DNA of 64,000 nt from Clostridiales bacterium (GTDB lineage Bacteria > Bacillota > Clostridia > Oscillospirales > Acutalibacteraceae), in the NCBI GenBank assembly GCA_022799115.1, contig JAAWNT010000002.1, positions 1-64,000 on the forward strand. The letters run 5' to 3'. Under the pieces are notes generated by a model. The model was given only the letters and a program-made list of their open reading frames with translations, had not been told where the DNA came from and ran no database searches. How positions within the stretch are numbered: the first letter of the stretch is position 1; each line of letters starts with the position of its first letter. The translations under genes were made by a program, and so were the position numbers. Shown piece by piece: positions 51,122 to 59,679 of this stretch.

Positions 51122-51745
51122 TCAATCGCACAGGTATGTGTAAATAATCCGGTCGTCCGGCTGCAAAGAGATCTTCTGGCGGCCGTCGTATAAGGTGGTG
51201 GACCCGTTGCCGTGGAGCACGCCGGTGATGATTTCTCCGGCCCGCATGGGCACCGTATCCAAGGTGCGCCCCACCAGCATGGATTCTACCTTTTGCACCC
51301 GGAAGGCCATGGTGCAGGTTTCAAAGGTGATCTGTTTTTCTTCCCAGGGCTGGGTGAGGGCTGTGACGATAGCGCTGGTGGTCAGTTTGGTGGAACAGAT
51401 GGTCTTAAGCCCGAAGTGGTGGAACACGGTTTCTCTGGCGGGGTCGCTGATCCGGGTGACCACATTTTGTACGCCGAAAAATTCCTTGACTATCTGGGAC
51501 ACCGTAATGTTCAGATTATCGTCCGAGGTAACTACCGCAACCGCGTCGCAAGCTTCCACGCCCGCGCTGCGCAGCACGGTCATATCCATAGGCATGCCGG
51601 TGACCGTCAGCCCGTCAAAATCGTCGCTAAGCCGGAAAAAGTTATCCGCGTTTCCGTCCACAATGGAAACATTGTGTCCGAAATGGCTGAGGACTTCGGC
51701 CAGCCGGGTGCCGACCTTTCCGCAGCCGATTACCAAAACGTTCAT
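51122..51745 (-). CDS. TrkA-type potassium-channel regulatory subunit
   Basis: 207 residues with the same two-domain plan: VLVIGCGKVGTRLAEVL, VSIVDGN, and a TrkA-C domain from about 130. Two single-unit TrkA genes in tandem (as in actinobacterial ceoB/ceoC) probably form a mixed gating ring, unlike the fused double protein of enterobacteria. It is the first gene of the pair. Confidence 0.9.
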   Translation of the reverse strand: MNVLVIGCGKVGTRLAEVLSHFGHNVSIVDGNADNFFRLSDDFDGLTVTGMPMDMTVLRSAGVEACDAVAVVTSDDNLNITVSQIVKEFFGVQNVVTRISDPARETVFHHFGLKTICSTKLTTSAIVTALTQPWEEKQITFETCTMAFRVQKVESMLVGRTLDTVPMRAGEIITGVLHGNGSTTLYDGRQKISLQPDDRIIYTYLCD

Positions 51746-52072
51746 GTAAACGCCTCCATTTGTTGTATCCCCAGTTCATGAATGGGCCGCCGGCCCCGTT
51801 CCTCTTAACGAATAAGAAGCTGAGGCTCCCTGTTTTCAATAAAATGGAAAAACTCCGGGGATCGTTCGGAGCCTTCTCCGATTATAGTCCATATCATGCC
51901 GGTATGCAACGTTTTTTCCCATTTGAATGAGGAAAATCCAGGGAATGAAAAAACCAGGAGGCGGGGAAGGACTTTGCGCAGCCAAAGAATGGACGGCTAG
52001 ATACGCGGAGGATATCGTCAAAACCGCCCGTTCCCACAGGATAGCAGGGGAGTAAAATTACAATATCCCACC

Positions 52073-52116
52073 AAACAAAAGCAGAGGCCGTGATGAGTCG
52101 GCCTCTGCTTTTGTTT
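52073..52116. terminator. Orphan 18-bp perfect hairpin, bidirectional terminator
   Basis: AAACAAAAGCAGAGGCCG (52073-52090) pairs perfectly with 52099-52116, loop TGATGAGT. It stands about 330 bases from trkA (which reads away) and 500 bases from exoA (which reads away), so the transcript it ends is unknown. The 51746-52620 gap otherwise shows no gene I can support. Confidence 0.65.
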
Positions 52117-52589
52117 AAGAAAGGTTAAGAAAGAATAGGATAAAAAGGGAAGCAATTGTCCCGTCGTAAGAAAAATGAGAAGGAAACGCCTTCCAGATGT
52201 TTTGGAAAACCGCCGTCATGGATGGAGTGACTGCCGGTTGCCACAAAATCTTTTTGATAGCCTGTTGCAAAAACCTCTTGGCAGTGCGGATGTTGCCATG
52301 CCAATCCCTCTTAATTGGTCAAGGATATAAAAATAATCGAAAGTTTTATATGGAAAAGTATTGAATTTGATTGTTAAACTTGTATCAATCTTTTGCTGCT
52401 GTTATCATACCATTGGCCGTGCTGTTTTGCAACTGTATGATTAAACAAATATTTATGGTATATTTTGTTGGTTTTTGGGTGAGGTTGGAAAATGCATGGG
52501 GTCAGCAAGAGAAGAAGGAGGAGGATGCAATTTCCGAAAATTCCTAATCCGTATTCGAAGGTATTTCCAGGGCGCGGCGGTAAAAAGTA

Positions 52590-52598
52590 TGTTATAAT
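52590..52598 (+). promoter_or_regulatory. Extended -10 promoter of exoA
   Basis: TGTTATAAT with no clear -35; start near 52605 gives a leader of about 28 nt. Confidence 0.55.
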
Positions 52599-52632
52599 AC
52601 TTTTAAATTCCAAAACAAAAGGAGCGATGCAG

Positions 52633-53388
52633 TTGAAACTCATCTCTTGGAATGTCAATGGCCTGCGGGCCTGTTTAGGAAAGGGATTCACGGAATACTT
52701 TGAAAGCCAGCAGGCAGACTTTTTCTGCGTGCAGGAGACTAAGATGCAGCAGGGACAGGCGGAAGTGGAATTGCCGGGCTATTATCAATATTGGAACAGC
52801 GCACAGAAAAAGGGATACTCCGGTACCGCGATCTTTTCCAAACAGGAACCGCTCTCGGCGGTTTATGGGATCGGCGTGGAAGAGCACGCCACGGAAGGAA
52901 GGGTCATCACCCTGGAGATGAAGGATTTTTTTCTGGTTACGGTGTATACCCCTAACTCTCAGGACAAGCTGGCCCGCATTGACTACCGGATGCGCTGGGA
53001 GGACGATTTCCGTGAATACCTGCTTTCTTTGGATCAAAAAAAGCCCGTGATCGTATGCGGGGACATGAACGTAGCCCATGAGGAGATTGATCTGAAAAAT
53101 CCGAAAACCAATCGGAACAACGCCGGATTCTCCGACCAGGAGCGCGCCAAGATGACCGAACTGCTGAAGGCGGGATTTGTGGATACCTTCCGGGCGCTTC
53201 ACCCGGAGCAGGAGGGCGTCTATTCCTGGTGGTCCTACCGCTTTAACGCCAGGAAGAACAATGCGGGGTGGCGTATTGACTATTTTTTGGTATCTCAGCG
53301 GCTGAAGGATCGAGTGCAGGACGCCTTTATTCATACCCAGGTGCTGGGCAGCGACCACTGTCCGGTGGGGCTTAGCATTGATCTGTAA
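52633..53388 (+). CDS. exoA: Exodeoxyribonuclease III / AP endonuclease
   Basis: 251 residues, the usual ExoA length. LISWNVNGLRA, the catalytic Glu in VQETKMQ, GDMNVAH, the YSWWSYR loop and SDHCPVGL are all present. It cuts DNA at abasic sites in base excision repair. TTG 52633 is chosen because AAAGGAG is 8 bases upstream; ATG 52627 is only 2 bases from it. The resulting start MKLISWNVNGL is the family's usual one. Confidence 0.95.
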   Translation: MKLISWNVNGLRACLGKGFTEYFESQQADFFCVQETKMQQGQAEVELPGYYQYWNSAQKKGYSGTAIFSKQEPLSAVYGIGVEEHATEGRVITLEMKDFFLVTVYTPNSQDKLARIDYRMRWEDDFREYLLSLDQKKPVIVCGDMNVAHEEIDLKNPKTNRNNAGFSDQERAKMTELLKAGFVDTFRALHPEQEGVYSWWSYRFNARKNNAGWRIDYFLVSQRLKDRVQDAFIHTQVLGSDHCPVGLSIDL

Positions 53389-53571
53389 GGAACGGGAGCG
53401 GGGATACCCAGCGGGTTTGGCGATCACACACGGCCCCTTGCAAGGCAGTGGGATCTGTGAAATTTTATAAAGATAAGGGAAGAAAATCGCTGGGTTTTGT
53501 TGACTTTTTCTTCCCTTTTATGATATTTTAAAAAAGCTATGCCACTTGTGAGCCGGAAGGGAGGGGAAACA

Positions 53572-53889
53572 ATGACCAATACGGCAAAAGCGGTGTTGTC
53601 CTATGTGTTTGGATTTATCTCCGGAATCATCTTTTTAGCGGTGGAGAAGGATAATGAGTTTGTCCGCAAATGCGCGGCGCAGTCCTTTGTGTTCAGTCTT
53701 TTATGGGGAGTAGTGACCACCGTCCTGCGATGGGTGCCCATTATAGGATGGCTGTTCAGCTCGTTGGCGGGGCTTGCCTGTTTCGGCGTGTGGATTTTGC
53801 TGATCGTTAAAGCTTCGGGGAATACCTATTTCCGGCTGCCCGGCGTCAGCGAGTTATCGGAGCGCTACGTGATTGATTGGTTCCGGTGA
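53572..53889 (+). CDS. Small membrane protein, DUF4870/Tic20-like
   Basis: 105 residues with three or four hydrophobic helices. AVLSYVFGFISGIIFLAVEKDNEFVRKCAAQSFVF is characteristic of the DUF4870-type family (helix, short charged loop with FVR..A.QS). Function unknown. ATG 53572 has GGAGGGGAA upstream. The following 53890-54295 gap contains a near-perfect hairpin (54094-54133) and a tandem ATTGTGTGAA (near 53936 and 53949) but no gene. Confidence 0.75.
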   Translation: MTNTAKAVLSYVFGFISGIIFLAVEKDNEFVRKCAAQSFVFSLLWGVVTTVLRWVPIIGWLFSSLAGLACFGVWILLIVKASGNTYFRLPGVSELSERYVIDWFR

Positions 53890-54295
53890 GGGAGGGGGAA
53901 TTTCCTTTGCCGTACACCGTGTATCGTATGTGAGGATTGTGTGAAAATTGTGTGAAGTCATAAAGAATTCCCGGTGAAAGAAATGAAAATTTAGAGAAAA
54001 TCGCTATGAAAATTGGAATATTCATATTTTATTAACATTTTTAAGAGATCTTTCGTCTAAGATGTTAAGGGTAATACATACGGTCGAAAGAGAAAAGTCC
54101 GTCTGCGTTGTATGGGAGCGCAGATTCGGATTTCATCCAAGAAATGAGCGATGCGCAGCCGACAGCGCATGCGGCGGGATGGTTCCAGCCTAATCGATGG
54201 ATCCTGTCCAGAGCGCTTCGCAAAGCGCCAAGCTTCGGCGTGTTTTTATACCGCGCTCTCTGGGGCCGGTAACCTTTAGTGAGGAGTGAAAGCAA

Positions 54296-55315
54296 ATGAT
54301 AGAGGTAAAAAACCTCGTAAAACAGTACGGCGACAAGCTGGCGGTGGACCACATCAGCTTTACCGTGCAAAATGGAGAAATCCTGGGTTTTCTAGGGCCC
54401 AACGGCGCTGGTAAATCCACCACTATGAACATCATTACGGGATACTTGTCTTCCACCGAGGGCACCGTTACCATCGACGGCTGTGAGATCCTGAATGATC
54501 CCATCGGCGCAAAATCCAAAATTGGGTATCTGCCGGAAATTCCGCCCCTTTATATGGATATGACGGTGAAAAAGTATCTGAATTTCATGTATGACCTGAA
54601 AAAAGTGACCCTGCCCCGAAAAGCCCATATCAAGGATGTGTGCGACCTGGTGAAGATTACCCATGTGTACGACCGGGTGATTAAGAACCTGTCCAAAGGT
54701 TATAAACAGCGCGTGGGCCTGGCTCAAGCCCTGTTGGGCAACCCGCCCCTGTTGATTTTGGACGAGCCCACCGTAGGCCTCGATCCCAAGCAGATCATCG
54801 AGATCCGCAATCTGATAAAAAGCCTGGGCAAAAAGCACACCGTTATCCTGTCCTCTCACGTGCTGCCGGAGGTGCAGGCTACCTGCGACCGTGTTATCGT
54901 AATCAACAACGGCAAGATTGTGGCAGACGACACCGAGGAGAACCTCTCCAAGAATCTGACCGGCGAACACCGTCTGTTGGCGCGCATCGAAGGAAGAGAG
55001 CAGAATGTAATGAATATCCTGCGTTCCATTGAGGGCATTCGGAAGGTGTCTAAGAGGGGACAAAAAGAAGAGGGCGTCTTTGAATACGTGCTGGAGGCCG
55101 ACACGGACACGGACATCCGCAGGCCTCTGTTCCGTGCGCTTTCCCAAAACAATTGTCCCTTGCTTGGGCTGCAGAGCGCAGAGCTTACCCTGGAGGACAT
55201 CTTCCTGCAACTGACTGACGACCGCAAGCCCCGCCGTGCGGTCAGAGCCAAAGAGATCCTGAGCCAGAGCAGTCAACCGGCACAGGATGGACAAACGAAC
55301 GGAGGCGAGCAATAA
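54296..55315 (+). CDS. ABC transporter ATPase, GldA-like
   Basis: 339 residues. Walker A GPNGAGKST, signature LSKGYKQRVGLAQAL (LSKGY instead of LSGGQ, usual for this group) and Walker B LLILDEPTVGLD. A C-terminal extension of about 100 residues follows the ATPase domain, as in GldA and ABC-2 exporters. First gene of a four-gene operon with overlapping or closely spaced genes. Confidence 0.92.
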   Translation: MIEVKNLVKQYGDKLAVDHISFTVQNGEILGFLGPNGAGKSTTMNIITGYLSSTEGTVTIDGCEILNDPIGAKSKIGYLPEIPPLYMDMTVKKYLNFMYDLKKVTLPRKAHIKDVCDLVKITHVYDRVIKNLSKGYKQRVGLAQALLGNPPLLILDEPTVGLDPKQIIEIRNLIKSLGKKHTVILSSHVLPEVQATCDRVIVINNGKIVADDTEENLSKNLTGEHRLLARIEGREQNVMNILRSIEGIRKVSKRGQKEEGVFEYVLEADTDTDIRRPLFRALSQNNCPLLGLQSAELTLEDIFLQLTDDRKPRRAVRAKEILSQSSQPAQDGQTNGGEQ

Positions 55316-56019
55316 TGTGGGCGATTATTAAGAGAGAAATTTCTTCCTATTTTACATCCGCCATTGGATGGGTGTTCTTGGCGGCGTTTTACGCGTTCGC
55401 CGGCTGGTATTTTTATGCGTATTGCCTGATGGGACAGACCTCCAGCATGACCTATGCGTTTGCGTCCATGTTCACCATTACCATGTTCTTGGTTCCCATT
55501 CTCACCATGAGAATTTGGAGTGAAGAGAAAAAGCAGCGCACGGATCAAGCGTTGTTTACCGCGCCCGTTAAGCTGCTGCCCATCACTCTGGGAAAATATT
55601 TCGCCGCTTTGGCCATTTATGCCATCAGCCTGGCCTCAATGCTGGTGTTTGCCTTGATCCTCACGTTCTTCGGATCTCCCGACTGGACGGTAATTATCGG
55701 CAATCTGATCGGATTGTTCCTGCTGGGCGCCGCGTTGATCGCCATTGGTATGTTTATCTCGGCGCTGACTGAAAATCAGGTGATCGCCGCCATCGGCGGT
55801 TTTGTGGTGGCCATCTTCGTTACCCTGATCGATACCATCGCGAACGCGATTCCCGTTGCCTTTATCAGCAAGATTATAGCAAGCATGTCCTTTAACGCCC
55901 ATTACAACAACTTTACCGTAGGAATTCTTGATTTATCCGGCGTGGTGTTTTTCCTCAGCGTAATCGCTCTGTTTGTATTCCTCACCACCAGAATATTCGA
56001 GAAGAAAAGATGGAGCTAA
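55315..56019 (+). CDS. ABC-2 permease, GldF-like
   Basis: 234 residues with six hydrophobic helices. IIKREISSYFTSAIGWVFLAAFYAF at the start is typical of GldF/ABC-2 subunits. It overlaps the ATPase gene by one base. Together they would form a membrane exporter or a complex that acts on cell-surface polymers or attachment; the substrate is unknown in Firmicutes. Confidence 0.9.
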   Translation: MWAIIKREISSYFTSAIGWVFLAAFYAFAGWYFYAYCLMGQTSSMTYAFASMFTITMFLVPILTMRIWSEEKKQRTDQALFTAPVKLLPITLGKYFAALAIYAISLASMLVFALILTFFGSPDWTVIIGNLIGLFLLGAALIAIGMFISALTENQVIAAIGGFVVAIFVTLIDTIANAIPVAFISKIIASMSFNAHYNNFTVGILDLSGVVFFLSVIALFVFLTTRIFEKKRWS

Positions 56020-56034
56020 GGAAGGGTGTGCACA

Positions 56035-57561
56035 ATGAAAATAAATAAAGATTCGCTGAAGTCTGCCTTCAGCAAGGAAACATTAACCAGCCGCAAGTTT
56101 AAGCACGGCGGCTTGGCGGTTATCATCTTGATTTTCTTCCTGGTGGCGGTGGTAATCGTCAACATGATCGCCGGCCTGCTCACGGATAAATATCCGTTTT
56201 TCAGTGTGGATTTGACGCGGGATCAAACCTTTAACATGACCCAGGAATCCATTGATTATGTAAAGGGCTTGGATAAGGATATCTCTATCACGGTATTGAA
56301 CGATGAAGACGCCTTTGCCGGAGGCAATCAATATTTTGTACAGGCGAACAACATCATCAAACAATATCCCCAGTATAACAGCCGCATTACGCTCAACTAC
56401 GTCAACGTGAATAAGAATCCCGCCTATCTCAACAGCCTGACCGAGGATACCAAGGCTGCTTTGAACGACATCATCGTGGAGTGCGAGGGCCGGCAGAGGG
56501 TGATTGCCTCCATCGACCTGTTTAACACCCAGCAGTCCGCCAATTCGACCACCGGCCAGATGGATACATACATTGTGTCCTCCAAGGCGGAGCAAACCAT
56601 GACCTCCGCGCTGCTGTACATCACCAGCGATAACCCAGTGCAGATTTCGCTGTTGACCGGATTCGGCGAGAGCGAGGATATGTATCAGAATCTGGTTTCC
56701 ATGCTGGAAAACAACAACTTTAAAATTAAGGTGCAGAACATTATGACGGAGGAGGAAGTGGATCCGGAATCCAAGATTGCCGTCATCTTTGCACCGGCCA
56801 TCGATTACACCGAGGACGCCACGAAAAAAGTGGAGAAGTTTTTGAACAATGACGGAAACCTGGGAAAATCGGCGGTTTACTTTGTAAATATGGAAAAGCC
56901 CCAAACCCCCAACCTGGACAACCTGCTCAAGCAGTGGGACATCGCGGTGGGCGACGGTATGGTAGCGGAAACCAACTACAATCTGGTGGTCGGCCGCAAC
57001 CCCTATTTTGCCTACAACGAGTATGTGGACGAGGAATATACCAAAACCCTGAAGAATGTCAATCTTCCCACTGTGGTGCCCTTTAGCTATGAACTGATGG
57101 ATCTTGGCGGCAACCGCACCGAGGAAGGCGTGAAGGTGCTGCTGCAATCCTCTTCTTCCGCGGCGGTCAGCCCCAGCAAGCCCAGCACCGAATGGACACC
57201 CACCAAGGACGACATTGTGGGCAACGTTCCCACCGTACTGGTTTCCACCGACGCCACTTATGTGGACGATATCGATTATGTAAAGGGTAACTTTGCTGTG
57301 GTTGGTTCCTATTCCGCAGTCATTCCCGGTATCACCCAAGCAAATACCTATAATAACTCCGCATATTTTGTCAACATGTTCAACGTGCTCAGCGAGCGTG
57401 AAAACGCCGGCATTACCATTCAAGACAAAGTGGTGGGCGCCGCCGAGCTGAGCATAACCTCCGGACCCGCCAATGTGATTGGCGTAATTACCATCGTCAT
57501 TGTTCCGGTGGCTATTCTGGTTGTCGGCCTGGTCATTTGGATCCGCAGGAGGAATCGCTAA
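56035..57561 (+). CDS. GldG-like ABC-associated membrane protein
   Basis: 508 residues: N-terminal helix (about 28-51), a large outer domain (about 60-475; VDLTRDQTFNMTQESIDYVKGLDKDISITVLND is the GldG/ABC_transp_aux start) and a C-terminal helix followed by RRRNR. These proteins accompany GldF as auxiliary subunits. ATG 56035 is preferred over the earlier in-frame TGT-preceded codon. It overlaps the next gene by one base (TAATG). Confidence 0.88.
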   Translation: MKINKDSLKSAFSKETLTSRKFKHGGLAVIILIFFLVAVVIVNMIAGLLTDKYPFFSVDLTRDQTFNMTQESIDYVKGLDKDISITVLNDEDAFAGGNQYFVQANNIIKQYPQYNSRITLNYVNVNKNPAYLNSLTEDTKAALNDIIVECEGRQRVIASIDLFNTQQSANSTTGQMDTYIVSSKAEQTMTSALLYITSDNPVQISLLTGFGESEDMYQNLVSMLENNNFKIKVQNIMTEEEVDPESKIAVIFAPAIDYTEDATKKVEKFLNNDGNLGKSAVYFVNMEKPQTPNLDNLLKQWDIAVGDGMVAETNYNLVVGRNPYFAYNEYVDEEYTKTLKNVNLPTVVPFSYELMDLGGNRTEEGVKVLLQSSSSAAVSPSKPSTEWTPTKDDIVGNVPTVLVSTDATYVDDIDYVKGNFAVVGSYSAVIPGITQANTYNNSAYFVNMFNVLSERENAGITIQDKVVGAAELSITSGPANVIGVITIVIVPVAILVVGLVIWIRRRNR

Positions 57562-58985
57562 TGAACAAAAAAATCAAAGGATTGATTATCGGCGGGGCCG
57601 CCGTGGTGGTGTTGGTGGCTATGCTGCTGATTTTAATGAACCTCCCCACCGGGGAAGACGATACCGCCTCTTCAGACGCCGCCTCTTCCAGCCGATCAAT
57701 TGTGATTAATGAACAAGCAGCTTCTGACGTGAAGACAGTGAAGGTTGTGCTGGAGGATGAGGAATATACCCTCACCACCGGCGGCGACAAGGCTTATTCC
57801 ATGACAGGGATGGACGACGCGCCGGCCTCCAACGCCATTTATGCCAGCCTGGCCAGTGATGCGGCTGCCATAAAAGCCGCCGAGCTGATTAGCGAGGATA
57901 CCTCTTCCCTTAAGGATTTCGGCCTGGATAAGCCCCGTTCCGAAGTGGAAATCACCTATGCGGACGGCTCTGGGATCAAGCTTTTGGTGGGAAACGACGC
58001 TCCTTCCGGCTCCGGCGTTTATGTGATGGTGGACGGAAAGATCTACCTCTTTGAAGCCAGCCGTGTGGATACCTTCTTGTATCACAAGGTGGATTACATC
58101 AGCAAAACCATTACCAAGACAGCCGATACAGGGGACGATGCTCCGGTGCTCAAAAAGATCACCCTGGAGGGGACGCTGCGTCCCAAGCCCATCGTGCTGG
58201 AGGTTTCTCAGGAAACCGTTAATTCCACTACGACGAATCTTTACGAGATGTCCGCGCCCAGAAAACATGATGTGGATAGCGCCAACGCCGCCTCTACGGG
58301 CAATAAGATATTCGGCTTGTCGGCCAGTAAGGTGATCGCCTTTGAGCTCACCGACGAGATATTGGAGAAATATGGATTGAAGGATCCTTATTCCAAGGTT
58401 ACAGCGGATTATGCGGACCAAACCATTACTCTGATGAGCTCCAAACCGGACGAAAACGGCATGGCGTATGTGATGAACTCCACATTGGACGTTATTTTCC
58501 AGGTGAATGTATCTGAATTGGGCTGGGTAACGACCACCTATGAAGACCTGGTCAACAAGCTGGTGATCGCGCCTATGGTTAGCGAATTGAGTAAGATTAC
58601 GGTGATGACGCCCAGCAAAACCTATGCGTTCGACGTGAAAACCGTTCCGAAAGAGGATGATGAGACCTCCACGACTACGACGTTTTCCTATAACGGTAAA
58701 GAGCTGACCGCGGCCAATTTCCGCAAGTTCTACCGAAATATGATGAACGCCAAGCACCAAGAGTTTACTGAGAAACAGCCTTCCGGCGATGTGATTTTGA
58801 CCTTTAAGTATGAATATACCGATGGAAGAACCCCAAATGTGGTGGAATTCTTCAAGGGCGAAAATCGTATGGTATATATCTCTCTCAATGGGGACTGCGA
58901 ATCTCTGGAGAATGAATCCTATGTGGAGAAGATCCTTGAGGATGTAGAGAAAGTGGTCAATAACGAGGAAGTGAAGGAGTTCTAA
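57561..58985 (+). CDS. DUF4340 membrane-anchored protein
   Basis: 474 residues: one N-terminal helix (about 7-28), a short Ser/Asp-rich linker, then two or three repeats of the DUF4340 fold (KTVKVVLEDEEYTLT..; FGLDKPRSEVEITYADGSGIKLLVGNDAPSGSGVYVMVDG; a second copy near LKDPYSKVTADYADQTITLMSSKPDENGMAYVM). DUF4340 proteins are regular neighbours of GldFG-like ABC genes. GGAGGAATCGCTA gives the ribosome site. The function is unknown, but the outer location is clear. Confidence 0.85.
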   Translation: MNKKIKGLIIGGAAVVVLVAMLLILMNLPTGEDDTASSDAASSSRSIVINEQAASDVKTVKVVLEDEEYTLTTGGDKAYSMTGMDDAPASNAIYASLASDAAAIKAAELISEDTSSLKDFGLDKPRSEVEITYADGSGIKLLVGNDAPSGSGVYVMVDGKIYLFEASRVDTFLYHKVDYISKTITKTADTGDDAPVLKKITLEGTLRPKPIVLEVSQETVNSTTTNLYEMSAPRKHDVDSANAASTGNKIFGLSASKVIAFELTDEILEKYGLKDPYSKVTADYADQTITLMSSKPDENGMAYVMNSTLDVIFQVNVSELGWVTTTYEDLVNKLVIAPMVSELSKITVMTPSKTYAFDVKTVPKEDDETSTTTTFSYNGKELTAANFRKFYRNMMNAKHQEFTEKQPSGDVILTFKYEYTDGRTPNVVEFFKGENRMVYISLNGDCESLENESYVEKILEDVEKVVNNEEVKEF

Positions 58986-59020
58986 TTCTCCTGAAAAAGC
59001 GATTTTTACACTGGAAATAG

Positions 59021-59065
59021 AAGCCGGGCGTGTGTTCTGAATGGAACGCACGCCCGGCTTTTTTG
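59021..59065 (+). terminator. Terminator of the Gld-like operon
   Basis: AAGCCGGGCGTGTGTTC pairs with GAACGCACGCCCGGCTT (one mismatch), followed by TTTTTT. Confidence 0.9.
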
Positions 59066-59174
59066 TTAGGCTCTCCTTAGGGATAAGATTCTGTATTACT
59101 ACTGATAGAGACGTTCCAGCCTCTGCTTTTAAGACAGGCCGCCGCCTTTCTCAGTACTGTTTGAGTGAATGGAT

Positions 59175-59480
59175 TTATTGCCGGTGGGTTTTAAAATAGT
59201 CGATGAGATGGGATAAAATTTTTCTTTGATCTTTGGATAAGCCTTCGACGGACAATGACGACGGCGCTTTGATTCCCATGAGTTCATCAAGAGATACCCG
59301 GTAGATCAGGGCCATGCGCCGAAGAGTGCTCACCTTTGGCGATTTTATACCGCACTCGTAAGCGCTGATGCTGGAACTGGCGAGTTCCAGCTTGCGGGCG
59401 GCCTGCTGCTGGGAAAGCCGGGCGTTACGTCTTGCCTGCTGGAGATATCGCCCGAAATCATAAGGAACGGATCCATCCAA
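59175..59480 (-). CDS. XRE-family transcriptional regulator
   Basis: 101 residues. A Cro/CI helix-turn-helix at about 8-66 (LQQARRNARLSQQQAARKLELASSSISAYECGIKSP) and a short C-terminal helix. No sensor domain is visible. TTG 59480 is the start; AGGAGGGG lies 13 bases upstream, rather far. It stands alone; possible targets include its own promoter and the Gld-like operon beside it. Confidence 0.8.
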   Translation of the reverse strand: MDGSVPYDFGRYLQQARRNARLSQQQAARKLELASSSISAYECGIKSPKVSTLRRMALIYRVSLDELMGIKAPSSLSVEGLSKDQRKILSHLIDYFKTHRQ

Positions 59481-59617
59481 AATCGTTGCAACCCCTCCTT
59501 TTATTGAAGAAAAATCAGTGCACTCAAAAATAGAATCCCATATAGAAAGCCTGCTTATATCATAATGGAAAAACGTTCATATCGTATAGTGCTCATAATC
59601 ACTAGAATAATAGATAT

Positions 59618-59658
59618 AGAGAAACGACTGACCTTTTGGCTGGGTCAGTCGTTTCTCT
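59618..59658 (-). terminator. Terminator of the second YfhO gene
   Basis: A 16-bp stem (59618-59633 with 59643-59658; AGAGAAACGACTGACC). It lies 21 bases after the minus-strand stop at 59680; the minus-strand T-run is poor (TCTATATC). Confidence 0.7.
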
Positions 59659-59679
59659 CATAGCAATGCTTTTTACTTG

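Noticed and set aside
52120..52310. Minus-strand frame with EVFATGYQKDF and TGSHSIHDGGF-like text
   Set aside because: Short, no start with ribosome site, no recognised family; could be a gene remnant, but I cannot support it.
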